This document shows, one piece after another, positions 8,741 through 16,444 of a DNA stretch of 27,895 nucleotides. Source of the stretch: Gammaproteobacteria bacterium (GTDB taxonomy: Bacteria; Pseudomonadota; Gammaproteobacteria; PS1; Pseudothioglobaceae). Within the stretch, counting starts at the first letter, position 1. Each line of letters opens with the position of its first letter. Position numbers and translations under genes: made by a program. Under the pieces are notes generated by a model that saw nothing but the letters and a program-made list of their open reading frames with translations, was not told the DNA's origin and made no database searches. Location of the stretch: contig JAPYOZ010000005.1 of assembly GCA_029941485.1 (NCBI GenBank), positions 1 through 27,895 of the forward strand. Direction: 5' to 3'.

Positions 8741-9430
8741 ATGAATGCATTACCCATTAACAAGATTATTTTAGCTGGCTTTGCTTTTGCGTTAACACAC
8801 TGGAAAAAAATTATCGAGATTTCTATTTTTCCAGCGCTTATTTCCATTCCATTCTTATTAATATTGCCTGATTTATTGTTATTAATGAAGCAATTTTTTG
8901 ATAGTGAAGAAGTAACTGGTGTGCAATTACCAGAAAATATGATGATTTACCTTGTGTTGTTTTTTTATGGCTATTTGACATTGTCAATCAATATGTATCG
9001 TTTAGTGATGTCAGGAGAAGACTCTGTTTCTGGTTTGACGTTTGTTTTAAGCTTTAATAAGATTGTTCGATTTGTCGGATTGACGTTATTCATTGGCTTG
9101 GCAACCATGATTCCAGTGATGTTAACCAAACTAGCCTTTTTACAATTAGTTATGTATTTCTTACTCATACCGATCACACTAAATTTTATCAATATTGCTT
9201 TTGATCAGCCATTAAAATACAAGTGGAAGTTATCATTTCCTACGCATTTAAATCTATTTTTTTTACAAGTGGTTTTACCGGCATTAATCACGATGTTATT
9301 TTCCGCATTTTCCGATGCTATTGGGCTGGGTTCAACACTAGAATGGATTGTTAGAGTGGTTGTTTTTTATTGGACGTTGGTTACTCTTGCACTCTGTTAT
9401 CAATTAGTTGTAACTAATAACTCAGAGTAA
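8741..9430 (+). CDS. Six-helix membrane protein of unknown function
   Basis: I do not recognise a specific family. The 229 residues contain about six hydrophobic segments (roughly 24-46, 66-84, 105-125, 128-150, 166-186 and 195-222) separated by short loops. There are no obvious catalytic motifs or cysteine clusters. It follows mltD by 13 bases on the same strand, so it is probably co-transcribed and sits in the inner membrane. Its last 17 bases overlap the end of ftsQ on the other strand. Real coding is supported by length, operon position and consistent hydrophobic helices rather than by known homology. Confidence 0.75.
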   Translation: MNALPINKIILAGFAFALTHWKKIIEISIFPALISIPFLLILPDLLLLMKQFFDSEEVTGVQLPENMMIYLVLFFYGYLTLSINMYRLVMSGEDSVSGLTFVLSFNKIVRFVGLTLFIGLATMIPVMLTKLAFLQLVMYFLLIPITLNFINIAFDQPLKYKWKLSFPTHLNLFFLQVVLPALITMLFSAFSDAIGLGSTLEWIVRVVVFYWTLVTLALCYQLVVTNNSE

Positions 9431-10175
9431 AACCTTTTGGATAGCGCATATCAAAGGTTACTTGTTTGACTTTGGAGATTTTTTTTTGAAGTTTTCTATG
9501 GATTTTTTTAAAGTTAGCCAGTCTTTCATCTTGCATTTGATAGCCTAGAATCACCCGAATATTAGGCTCTATTGTTAATTGATCAATGTTGGTTCTGGAG
9601 ATTGATTTGATTGTCATTGTCGGATAAATCAATGTCTGGTAGTGCTGATAGTCTTGATACAATTGAGCAATAACTTCTTTATCATTGCTTGAGATTGCCA
9701 AAACAGCATCAGATTTGATTTGTTTTTTAGGAATAAATAATTCACCATTTTTAGAAATATAGCCAATACAACTATTGTTGTTTTGTTTGGGTTTGCAGTT
9801 TTGTTTATTTTTCCAACGCATTGCAATTTTCTGTTGGTCTATTGTGATGCGGATAGAATTCCAAAATAAGCGCTTGATGTGTGCTTTATAAACCCAAGGA
9901 TCTTGCTCAAGGGTTTGTCTGATTTGGTGTAAGTCGAGTTGGTATTTGTCTTTGATTAAGGGTTGAATCTTATTGAGTAACGCCTTTTGAGAAACATTTG
10001 ATTCTTGACCAATGTCCCAATTAATATTAACTTCTAAAAATTCGGTGGGATTGGATTTTAATACAGTAAAAATAACAAACGCCAACACAGCAAAAAAAGG
10101 CAGTGTTTTTGCAATGGGAATTAGTAATTGCCAAAAAGGTTTTTTTTGTTTATTTTTTCGAGATTTTTTAATCAT
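9414..10175 (-). CDS. ftsQ: Cell division protein FtsQ
   Basis: Bitopic division protein that links FtsB-FtsL to the septal machinery. The 253 residues have a basic cytoplasmic tail (KKSRKNKQKK), one transmembrane helix at about 17-40, a POTRA domain at about 48-118 (LEVNINWDIGQESNVSQKALLNKI onward, with the DPWVYKAHIKRLFWNSIRITI motif) and the FtsQ beta domain ending in MRYPKGFTL. It overlaps ddl by 8 bases, as in the classical ddl-ftsQ-ftsA-ftsZ order, but ftsA and ftsZ do not follow: ftsQ ends the operon in a 17-base convergent overlap. FtsB, its binding partner, is encoded in the same run. Confidence 0.93.
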   Translation of the reverse strand: MIKKSRKNKQKKPFWQLLIPIAKTLPFFAVLAFVIFTVLKSNPTEFLEVNINWDIGQESNVSQKALLNKIQPLIKDKYQLDLHQIRQTLEQDPWVYKAHIKRLFWNSIRITIDQQKIAMRWKNKQNCKPKQNNNSCIGYISKNGELFIPKKQIKSDAVLAISSNDKEVIAQLYQDYQHYQTLIYPTMTIKSISRTNIDQLTIEPNIRVILGYQMQDERLANFKKIHRKLQKKISKVKQVTFDMRYPKGFTLSY

Positions 10176-11055
10176 TGAGAATTCTTATTACTAATTCATT
10201 AAAGCTAATTCCAGATGCTTTTGCTGCCATAGGTATTAACGAATGTGAGGTCATGCCAGGAACGGTGTTGATTTCTAATAAATAGTTTTTTTGATTTTTA
10301 TCAATAATAAAATCAACTCTGCCCCAATTACTAGCGTTCATTATTTTAAAAGCCTTTAGAGCGATTTCTTGCAAGTGCTTTTCCTCATCTTCTGACAAAC
10401 CACAAGGGCATAGGTATTGAGTATCATTACTGTGATATTTAGACTCGTAGTCATAGAAGTCATGTTCAGTATGCTTTGCAACGATTTTAATGACTGGTAA
10501 TGTTTTATTATTTAGTATGGAGACTGTGTATTCATCCCCTTCAATCCAGCGTTCGATTAGCGCGTCTTTGTCGTATTTCCAGGCCAACTCCAGTGCTTCA
10601 TTGAGTTGTGACTGATCAACCACTTTACTGATTCCAATACTAGAGCCTTCGAGTGTTGGTTTTACTGCCCAAGGAAGGGGAAAGGTAATGTCGGGGATGG
10701 CTTTATCAGTACTCGCAAGTACTGACGGTGCTAATGGTAAATTGTGTTTTTCCCAAATTATTTTAGTGGTAGATTTGTTCATGCACTGCTTTGAAGAGCT
10801 AGAATTAGAGCCCGTATAGGAAATATTTTTATCTTCTAGTTGTTGCTGGATATAACCATCTTCACCACCACGACCGTGGAGAACAATAAAGACTTTATCA
10901 AAAGATTGTGACCAAAGATCGACTAAGTTGTCATCGTGCCAATCAAATTTAAAACATTCAACCTTTTGCTTTTTTAAAGCAGTGTAAACAGCCTCACCAC
11001 TTTTTAAAGAGACTTCTCGTTCCGCTGAATTTCCACCCATTAATACTACAATCAT
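10168..11055 (-). CDS. ddl: D-alanine--D-alanine ligase
   Basis: ATP-grasp enzyme that makes the D-Ala-D-Ala end of the peptidoglycan stem peptide. The 295 residues include the N-terminal GGNSAEREVSLKSG motif (7-20), VLHGRGGEDGYIQ, the KPTLEGSSIGISK ATP-binding region and the C-terminal LLEINTVPGMTSHSLIPMAA metal-binding segment. It is the short DdlB type found in division clusters. The ATG shares an ATGA 4-base overlap with the murB stop, so translation is coupled. It sits between murB and ftsQ as in other gammaproteobacteria. Confidence 0.95.
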   Translation of the reverse strand: MIVVLMGGNSAEREVSLKSGEAVYTALKKQKVECFKFDWHDDNLVDLWSQSFDKVFIVLHGRGGEDGYIQQQLEDKNISYTGSNSSSSKQCMNKSTTKIIWEKHNLPLAPSVLASTDKAIPDITFPLPWAVKPTLEGSSIGISKVVDQSQLNEALELAWKYDKDALIERWIEGDEYTVSILNNKTLPVIKIVAKHTEHDFYDYESKYHSNDTQYLCPCGLSEDEEKHLQEIALKAFKIMNASNWGRVDFIIDKNQKNYLLEINTVPGMTSHSLIPMAAKASGISFNELVIRILND

Positions 11056-11885
11056 ACAATTTTTACTTCCGTTTCTAAGTCAATGCCAAATTTAGATTTT
11101 ACGGTTTGTTGAATGTGGAAAATCAGGTTTTCAATGTCGGTGGCAGAGGCATCATCCTGATTAATGATAAAATTTGCATGTTTGTTTGACACACAAGCAC
11201 CACCAATGCAAAAACCTTTGAGATTACTTTTTTCAATCAGCTTAGCGGCATGTTGATTGGTAGGATTTTTAAACACACTGCCACAACTAGGAAGCCCAAT
11301 AGGCTGTAATTGATTGCGCTTTTCTAATAATTCTTTAATGTTATTTTGTTTGGTTGCTTGCTCAAATTTTAAGTTTGCACCAATAAAATATTCACCATCA
11401 TTTTTAGCGATCACTTGTCGATAGCCAATTTTATAATCTTTTTTCATTCGATGAAACAACGTGCCCGATGAGTTGATGGTATTAACACTGTGAACAAAAT
11501 CCCAAATTTCGCTACCAAAGGCACCTGCATTCATCGCTAGTGCACCACCAACACTACCAGGAATTGCACTTAAAAATTCACCACCACTGAGTTTTTCCCC
11601 TTCACAAAATCGGGCGATCTTGGCTAGTGTCACTCCTGCTCCAGCTTCAACGATGGAGTTTTTTAAATTAAGTGTTTTAAAGTTGCTCAGCTTGATGACT
11701 ACTCCATCAAAGCCACGATCACGTACCAGTAGGTTACTACCCAAGCCCAACATTAATATGGATTTTTGATTATTTTTTAAAAATTCAGATAAGTCTTCTA
11801 TGGAGTTGGGAGTGAAAAAATCTTGTGCCAGTCCACCGGTTCTAAACGAACAATACCCACTCATGGGCTCGTTATGAATTAGCAT
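11052..11885 (-). CDS. murB: UDP-N-acetylenolpyruvoylglucosamine reductase
   Basis: FAD enzyme that reduces UDP-GlcNAc-enolpyruvate to UDP-MurNAc with NADPH. At 277 residues it is shorter than E. coli MurB (about 342) and resembles the compact type. It has the FAD-binding GLGSNLLVRDRGFDGVVI segment (47-64), SGGEFLSAIPGSVGGALAMNAGAFG (about 100-124) and the catalytic serine in SCGSVFKNP (Ser203). The start is ATG 11885, 14 bases inside the end of murC. The murC-murB-ddl-ftsQ order is typical of many proteobacterial dcw clusters. Confidence 0.95.
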   Translation of the reverse strand: MLIHNEPMSGYCSFRTGGLAQDFFTPNSIEDLSEFLKNNQKSILMLGLGSNLLVRDRGFDGVVIKLSNFKTLNLKNSIVEAGAGVTLAKIARFCEGEKLSGGEFLSAIPGSVGGALAMNAGAFGSEIWDFVHSVNTINSSGTLFHRMKKDYKIGYRQVIAKNDGEYFIGANLKFEQATKQNNIKELLEKRNQLQPIGLPSCGSVFKNPTNQHAAKLIEKSNLKGFCIGGACVSNKHANFIINQDDASATDIENLIFHIQQTVKSKFGIDLETEVKIV

Positions 11886-13287
11886 ATTTATCGGTTAATA
11901 ATCCTGGAAGAGCGTGAATATCGCCAGCTCCTAAAGTAAGTATAACGTCATCATTTTTAATAATATTAGGCAGTACGGTTAATATTTCTTTGCCATCTTT
12001 AATAACAACAGGGTCTAACGATGAGCGCTTGCGAATGGCATTTGCCAGTGAACTGGAATTGATGCGAGCAATGGGTTGTTCATTAGCAGGGTAGATTTCT
12101 AGTAATATTAATGCATCTGCGTTAGAGAGTATTCTAGCAAAGTCATCAAACAAGTCGCGTGTACGTGAGTAGCGATGTGGTTGAAAGATAACTACTAAGC
12201 GTTTGTCTTGGTAAGTATTTTGTAAGCTTTCAAACACTGCATTAATTTCATTTGGATGATGGCCATAATCATCGAACAGTGATACATGCTTATTATTTAT
12301 CTCTAATAGCCCGTGGTAGTCAAGTCGGCGAGCCACACCAGAAAAACTCTTTAAGGCACTTTGAATAACTTCTACTTTAATTTTCAATTCACAAGCAACA
12401 CCGATGGCAGCTAATGTATTTAGAATATTGTGTCTGCCAATTAGGTTTAACTCCACTGAAAAAGATTTATCGTATTTATTACACACTGCATCAAAATGCA
12501 TTTGCATGTCTTGTTGCCTAATATTGATTGCTTGTACATCAACTCCAGAATTAAAACCATAAGTAATTAAAGGTCGATGAATGTCATCTACTATGTCTAT
12601 TACACCAATGTCATCCGTACACAAGATGCAAGCGCCATAAAAAGGCAAATTAGAAGTAAAGCTAACAAAGGCATCTTTTAGATTTTGATAATCGTTATTG
12701 TAAGTGCTCATGTGATCTTGGTCAATGTTGGTAATAACACTGAGCATGGGTTGTAAGTGCAGAAACGATGCATCGCTTTCATCAGCCTCAGCAATAAGAT
12801 AATTGCTTTCACCTAATTTTGCATTAACACCGCTGGAATTAAGTATGCCACCAATGATGTAGGTTGGGTCAAGTTGCGCTACGCTTAAAATATGAGTGAT
12901 TAAACTAGTGGTAGTGGTTTTTCCATGGGTGCCTGCCACTGCAATCCCAAATCTAAAACGCATTAGTTCTGAGAGCATTTCCGCTCTTGGCACGACAGGA
13001 ATATTGAGCTCGCGTGCTTTAATAAGCTCAGGGTTTTTTTCATTAATTGCGCTTGATACTACTACGGCTTGTGCGCCAATAATTTGATTGCTTTGATGTT
13101 GATAAGTGATTTTACAGCCTAGATTTTCTAGTCTTTTAGTGGTTTTAGAACTTGTGGTATCAGAACCAGAGATACTATAACCTAAATTATTTAACACCTC
13201 AGCAATACCACTCATGCCTGAGCCACCAATACCAATAAAATGAATATTTTGAATCCTTGAACTAGAAACGGAACTTAAATTATTCAC
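11872..13287 (-). CDS. murC: UDP-N-acetylmuramate--L-alanine ligase
   Basis: First amino-acid-adding Mur ligase, joining L-alanine to UDP-MurNAc with ATP. It is 471 residues. The N-terminal IHFIGIGGSGMSGIAEVL (15-32) is the UDP-substrate Rossmann motif, GTHGKTTT (119-126) is the P-loop, ITNIDQDHMSTY follows, and DDYGHHPNEI marks the C-terminal domain typical of MurC. The start codon is GTG, in a GTGA 4-base overlap with the ispF stop, giving translational coupling between an isoprenoid gene and a cell-wall gene. It is separate from murD, which is on the other strand at 3544. Confidence 0.95.
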   Translation of the reverse strand: MNNLSSVSSSRIQNIHFIGIGGSGMSGIAEVLNNLGYSISGSDTTSSKTTKRLENLGCKITYQHQSNQIIGAQAVVVSSAINEKNPELIKARELNIPVVPRAEMLSELMRFRFGIAVAGTHGKTTTTSLITHILSVAQLDPTYIIGGILNSSGVNAKLGESNYLIAEADESDASFLHLQPMLSVITNIDQDHMSTYNNDYQNLKDAFVSFTSNLPFYGACILCTDDIGVIDIVDDIHRPLITYGFNSGVDVQAINIRQQDMQMHFDAVCNKYDKSFSVELNLIGRHNILNTLAAIGVACELKIKVEVIQSALKSFSGVARRLDYHGLLEINNKHVSLFDDYGHHPNEINAVFESLQNTYQDKRLVVIFQPHRYSRTRDLFDDFARILSNADALILLEIYPANEQPIARINSSSLANAIRKRSSLDPVVIKDGKEILTVLPNIIKNDDVILTLGAGDIHALPGLLTDKYANS

Positions 13288-13760
13288 GTTTTGCTGACGG
13301 TGATCATACTGAATACTCCAATACCTTCACCTCTGCCAAATGCAGTCAATCCTTCGCCTGTTGTCGCGGTGATACCGATGTTGTCGATGTCAGTATTAAC
13401 TAAATTCGCAATGCTTGACCTTAGTGCCTGCATCTTTGGTGAAATTTTTGGCACTAAACACTCAATTGAGATAGCAATATGATCAATGTTCCAGTCATTG
13501 AGGTCGTTAAGGGCTAGTTTTAGATATTCGCTACTGTCTGTAATACCTTGTTGGCAAAGATCATCGGCTTTAGCGCCTAAAATATTTTTAGTTGTAATTG
13601 ATGAAATGGCATTGGTCAGCGAGTGCAAAAGCACATCTGCATCGCTATTACCTTTTAATCCTTGAGGATGGTCAAAAGTAACACCGCCTAATATTAGTGG
13701 TTTTTCAATTTGTGTTTCAAATGCGTGCGAGTCTTGCCCTATGCCTGTTTTTGTTTTCAT
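13284..13760 (-). CDS. ispF: 2-C-methyl-D-erythritol 2,4-cyclodiphosphate synthase
   Basis: Fifth step of the MEP isoprenoid pathway: cyclises CDP-ME 2-phosphate and releases CMP. The 158 residues match the usual length. The metal ligands are visible as D10 and H12 (GIGQDSHAF) and H46 (DADVLLHSL), and the C-terminal TATTGEGLTAFGRGEGI is the family signature. The ATG sits in an ATGA 4-base overlap with ispD. Isoprenoid output includes undecaprenyl phosphate, the lipid carrier for cell wall, which may explain its place among mur genes. Confidence 0.95.
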   Translation of the reverse strand: MKTKTGIGQDSHAFETQIEKPLILGGVTFDHPQGLKGNSDADVLLHSLTNAISSITTKNILGAKADDLCQQGITDSSEYLKLALNDLNDWNIDHIAISIECLVPKISPKMQALRSSIANLVNTDIDNIGITATTGEGLTAFGRGEGIGVFSMITVSKT

Positions 13761-14455
13761 AGTGAGTTTAGATAAAAGTTTGCCAATTCTAAATCTTCTG
13801 GCGTGGTAATTTTAAGGTTACTTTTACTTGAAGGAATAATTACAGATTCAAGTCCTAATAGTTCAATGGCACTGGCCTCATCAGTAATGCTTAGGTTATT
13901 TTTTGTCACATTTTCCAAGGCTTTTGATAATACACCAAAACGATACATTTGTGGTGTTTGCGCTTGCCAAAGATTAGACCTGTCCAGCGTTTTTTCTATG
14001 ATATTGTTAGTAGCTTGTTTAACAGTGTCGACAACTGGTGTTGCCAACAATCCACCGGTAGGATGGTTTTTGAGTTTATTCATTAAAGTCATTACTTCTT
14101 TGGCATTAACACATGGTCTGGCTGCATCGTGTACCAAAACCCAATCATTGTCATTAGCAAAAAGTTTGAGAGTATTTAATGCAGAAATTACTGAATGGAA
14201 ACGTTCTTTACCGCCAGCGACTTTTGCTAGAATTTTTAAATGTTTGTAGAATTTAGACTTTTTAAACAAAGTATCTTCATTTGCAATGGCAATGATACAA
14301 CCTGTGATCTTATTAATACTTAGTAGTGTTTTGAGTGTTTGATCGAGCACGCTAAGACCATTGTTTAGTTTTAGGTACTGTTTAGGTAGGTCTGATTTCA
14401 TACGCGTACCAATACCACTTGCAGGCACAATTAAGTAGTAACGATCAGCTGACAT
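13757..14455 (-). CDS. ispD: 2-C-methyl-D-erythritol 4-phosphate cytidylyltransferase
   Basis: Third MEP-pathway step, making CDP-methylerythritol from MEP and CTP. It is 232 residues. The N-terminal nucleotide-binding loop VPASGIGTRMKSDLPKQYL (10-28) has a serine where most homologues have PAAGIG, with the key Arg and Lys kept. VHDAARPC (108-115) and ITDEASAIELLG near 190 are family motifs. The start is ATG 14455. It follows ftsB after a 71-base gap that holds a candidate internal promoter. The ftsB-ispD-ispF order is the standard gammaproteobacterial arrangement. Confidence 0.95.
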   Translation of the reverse strand: MSADRYYLIVPASGIGTRMKSDLPKQYLKLNNGLSVLDQTLKTLLSINKITGCIIAIANEDTLFKKSKFYKHLKILAKVAGGKERFHSVISALNTLKLFANDNDWVLVHDAARPCVNAKEVMTLMNKLKNHPTGGLLATPVVDTVKQATNNIIEKTLDRSNLWQAQTPQMYRFGVLSKALENVTKNNLSITDEASAIELLGLESVIIPSSKSNLKITTPEDLELANFYLNSL

Positions 14456-14487
14456 TAATAAATTTTAAAAAAATAAGATAAGTTTTT

Positions 14488-14493
14488 ATTATA
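14488..14493 (-). promoter_or_regulatory. Candidate promoter for ispD operon
   Basis: The 71-base gap between ftsB and ispD carries TATAAT on the minus strand, about 32 bases before the ispD ATG. The best -35 candidate is TTGTGC with a 19-base spacer, which is long. It could give separate expression to ispD-ispF-murC-murB-ddl-ftsQ. Confidence 0.4.
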
Positions 14494-14526
14494 CCCAAGC
14501 CTTGATGATACAGCACAAAGTAGAAA

Positions 14527-14874
14527 TTAAGGTTTCACACTAGGGTCTTGAATAACTTTACTGATTTGATAATATTTTTCACCGTCTTTCACCAAACCAA
14601 ACCGATAACGAGCTTGAGATTCTAAAATTTCCATGTTGGGTTCTGATTCGGAGTTTAACTCAATGATCAAAGATTGATTTTTGTTTTCCAGTGCTTGATT
14701 AAGAACGGTGTTTTGTTCAATAGTTTGTTGTCGATCTTTTAAATTTTTTGGAAAATTGTTAATGAAAAAATTCTGACGAATGAGCGTTGTTAAAACCACT
14801 AAAAGAATAATGGTGATCCAATAGTTATAAAAAAAGTCAAATAGTTTATTTGACTTTTTTGTTTGATTTTTCAA
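14527..14874 (-). CDS. ftsB: FtsB/DivIC-like cell division protein
   Basis: Small bitopic divisome protein that pairs with FtsL and FtsQ. The 115 residues have a short cytoplasmic part, a transmembrane helix at about 19-36 (WITIILLVVLTTLI) and a periplasmic coiled coil at about 45-78 rich in N, Q and E. The ESQARYRFGLVKDGEKYYQI segment is the conserved FtsB C-terminal motif. Position before ispD-ispF confirms the call. The only usable start is TTG at 14874, 18 bases after the upstream stop and without a clear ribosome binding site. A terminator-like perfect hairpin lies in codons 5-15, so expression may be unusual. Confidence 0.87.
   Translation of the reverse strand: MKNQTKKSNKLFDFFYNYWITIILLVVLTTLIRQNFFINNFPKNLKDRQQTIEQNTVLNQALENKNQSLIIELNSESEPNMEILESQARYRFGLVKDGEKYYQISKVIQDPSVKP
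14830..14860. repeat. Perfect 14-bp inverted repeat in first codons of ftsB
   Basis: Arms AAAAAAGTCAAATA (14830-14843) and TATTTGACTTTTTT (14847-14860) are perfectly complementary around a 3-base centre. The A-run and T-run ends give it intrinsic-terminator form in both directions, yet it lies inside the ftsB reading frame about 15 bases after the TTG start. It could be an attenuator or an mRNA structure limiting ftsB translation. Its stem is mostly A:T, so terminator strength is uncertain. Confidence 0.6.
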
Positions 14875-14892
14875 TTTGAAAGGATGAGAATC

Positions 14893-15132
14893 TTAGCCAT
14901 CAGCAAGAATCTCTCCATCTTTTTTGTCCTGAGTTGCCATCCAAATAGTGCCACCAACAATATAAATTGATGATGCAATCACTGCAACTGATGAGATATA
15001 TTCCGCTGTACCGGAAATAATTCCCATATAAGACAGTAAAATTAATGCCAAGGGTGCTACTAAAGTTACAACCAGTGTACTCAGTAGTAAAATGTGACCT
15101 TTTGTAGTGCTGTTATCAACCGTTGAACTCAT
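14893..15132 (-). CDS. Small two-helix membrane protein, unknown
   Basis: Family not recognised. The 79 residues have a polar N-terminus (SSTVDNSTTKG), two hydrophobic helices at about 13-36 and 43-67, and an acidic lysine-rich tail (TQDKKDGEILADG). The ATG at 15132 is preceded by a strong GAGGAG ribosome binding site and, further up, an extended -10 promoter, so this gene is likely well expressed. It heads the run leading to ftsB, with only 18 bases between its stop and the ftsB start in the same frame. A link to division is suggested by position only. Confidence 0.75.
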   Translation of the reverse strand: MSSTVDNSTTKGHILLLSTLVVTLVAPLALILLSYMGIISGTAEYISSVAVIASSIYIVGGTIWMATQDKKDGEILADG

Positions 15133-15164
15133 TTTATTCTCCTCATTTTTAAAGTAATAACCGC

Positions 15165-15173
15165 ATTATAGCA
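15165..15173 (-). promoter_or_regulatory. Extended -10 promoter for the 79-residue gene and ftsB
   Basis: The minus strand reads TGCTATAAT, a perfect -10 with the TGn extension, about 33 bases before the ATG at 15132. The -35 position is poor (TTTCTC at a 17-base spacer). Transcription would start near 15158 and the leader contains GAGGAG. This is one of the best promoter candidates in the window. Confidence 0.55.
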
Positions 15174-15203
15174 CAGGTTTTTACAATGAGAAATTGATGA
15201 ATG

Positions 15204-15596
15204 CTATTTTTTTATTAAAATTGTTTTAGAAAGCCAATCATGAAGTGCAAGATTATCTTTGTTAAACCATTGAGATAAAGAAACAATACCAATGATTGCA
15301 AAGATAAATCGAATCAAAGCCTGTTTTTGGGTAATATTCTCGCCACTTGCTTGAGTCACCTGAAATTTCCAAGCTTTCATGCCTAAGGTTTGTCGTCCTT
15401 TTACCCAAGAAAGTGAAAAATAAAAGTAAGTAACGGGCAGAGTAACGGTGTAAAAAAGCAACTCACTAATTTGTGCTTGGTTTTTAAAAAGGGCGATAAT
15501 AATAACACCCATAACAAAAAACACTAAAGAGAAAACTAAGAAAGCATCGTAAAAGACAGCGCCTAATCTGCGCAAGAAAGACACATTAGATTTCAT
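15204..15596 (-). CDS. RDD family membrane protein
   Basis: Inner-membrane protein of the RDD family, function not established for this subgroup. The 130 residues start with LRRLGAVFYDAFLVFSLVFF, which holds the family's conserved Arg and Asp in helix 1. Two more hydrophobic segments follow (about 46-64 and 95-112), with the GRQTLGMKAWKFQV motif between them. The ATG overlaps the stop of the M23 peptidase gene by one base (TAATG), so they are translationally coupled. It is the last gene of the smr-xseA-M23-RDD run. Confidence 0.85.
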   Translation of the reverse strand: MKSNVSFLRRLGAVFYDAFLVFSLVFFVMGVIIIALFKNQAQISELLFYTVTLPVTYFYFSLSWVKGRQTLGMKAWKFQVTQASGENITQKQALIRFIFAIIGIVSLSQWFNKDNLALHDWLSKTILIKK

Positions 15597-16444
15597 TATT
15601 TTTTGTCTAATAATAAATTTGGATTAACGGCCGTTTGATTGAGATAAATTACCCAGTGAAGATGGGGTCCGGTTGAACGTCCTGTCTGACCAATGGTGCC
15701 AATGGTATCCCCCTTTTTAACAACCTGATCTTGCTCAACCAGTCGTTCATTCATGTGAATGTAGACACTGACTAGACCTTGTCCGTGATCGATAAAAACA
15801 CTATTACCGTTAAAAAAGAAATCCCCCGTTAGAATAACTTTGCCATCGGCAGGTGATTGAATAGGGGTACCGACATCGCCAGCAAAATCAAGCCCTGTGT
15901 GTGGGCGACGCGCTTGCCCATTGTAAAAGCGTTTTAACCCAAAAGGGCTGGTGGTAATACCATTAACAGGACGAGAAAATAAACCAGAGGACAGTACCGT
16001 GTTAGAAAATACCTTTCTAGAGTTTGATAAGACAGGACGTTCTTTTTTGATTCTATCCGTGTGTGCTAAGTTAGGGTTGACGTATTTTTTCTTTTTTCCT
16101 TTAAGGATAATGCGTTGTTCGGTATAAACATGGTCTTTGACTTCAAACTCAAAACGTCTAGTGGAAAAATCTTTGATAATAATTTCTTTCTTACCTGGCT
16201 TTGTTAATAGTGGAATACCAACCAAAGCTTGCCAATGTTGATCTTTGATACGTTGTAAATACAAAGAGACATTGTTGTAATAACCTTTCGGATTGGAATG
16301 GTTTGTTTCAAAATCAATCACAGCAATGCCACCAGGTATGGGAGTGCTTGTTATGGGTATGTTTGCTAACACTAATGTGGGAAATAAGAGCAATAAGAAA
16401 CTAATTATTTTCAATTTTATTAACCTTTGAATAAATCTTACCAT
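15596..16444 (-). CDS. Secreted M23 (LytM) metallopeptidase
   Basis: Predicted periplasmic zinc endopeptidase acting on peptidoglycan cross-links. The 282 residues have a signal peptide of about 27 residues, a beta-rich N-terminal domain and a C-terminal M23 domain with every ligand intact: H182 and D186 (HTGLD), H230 (YIHMN), H261 and H263 (PHLHW). It contrasts with the degenerate M23 protein at 25371. The ATG at 16444 overlaps xseA by 44 bases; a TTG at codon 11, nine bases after AAAGG, would cut the overlap to 14 and still keep most of the signal peptide. The start is therefore uncertain; the family is secure. Confidence 0.88.
   Translation of the reverse strand: MVRFIQRLIKLKIISFLLLLFPTLVLANIPITSTPIPGGIAVIDFETNHSNPKGYYNNVSLYLQRIKDQHWQALVGIPLLTKPGKKEIIIKDFSTRRFEFEVKDHVYTEQRIILKGKKKKYVNPNLAHTDRIKKERPVLSNSRKVFSNTVLSSGLFSRPVNGITTSPFGLKRFYNGQARRPHTGLDFAGDVGTPIQSPADGKVILTGDFFFNGNSVFIDHGQGLVSVYIHMNERLVEQDQVVKKGDTIGTIGQTGRSTGPHLHWVIYLNQTAVNPNLLLDKK

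Noticed and set aside
13803..14249. 148-codon open frame on plus strand, antisense to ispD
   Set aside because: It lies wholly inside the well-supported ispD gene, has no family resemblance and reflects the codon pattern of ispD read backwards.
15596..16444. Second copy of NlpD
   Set aside because: All M23 ligands are intact, there is no lipobox, and the context is xseA rather than yqaA, so it is a separate catalytic M23 protein.
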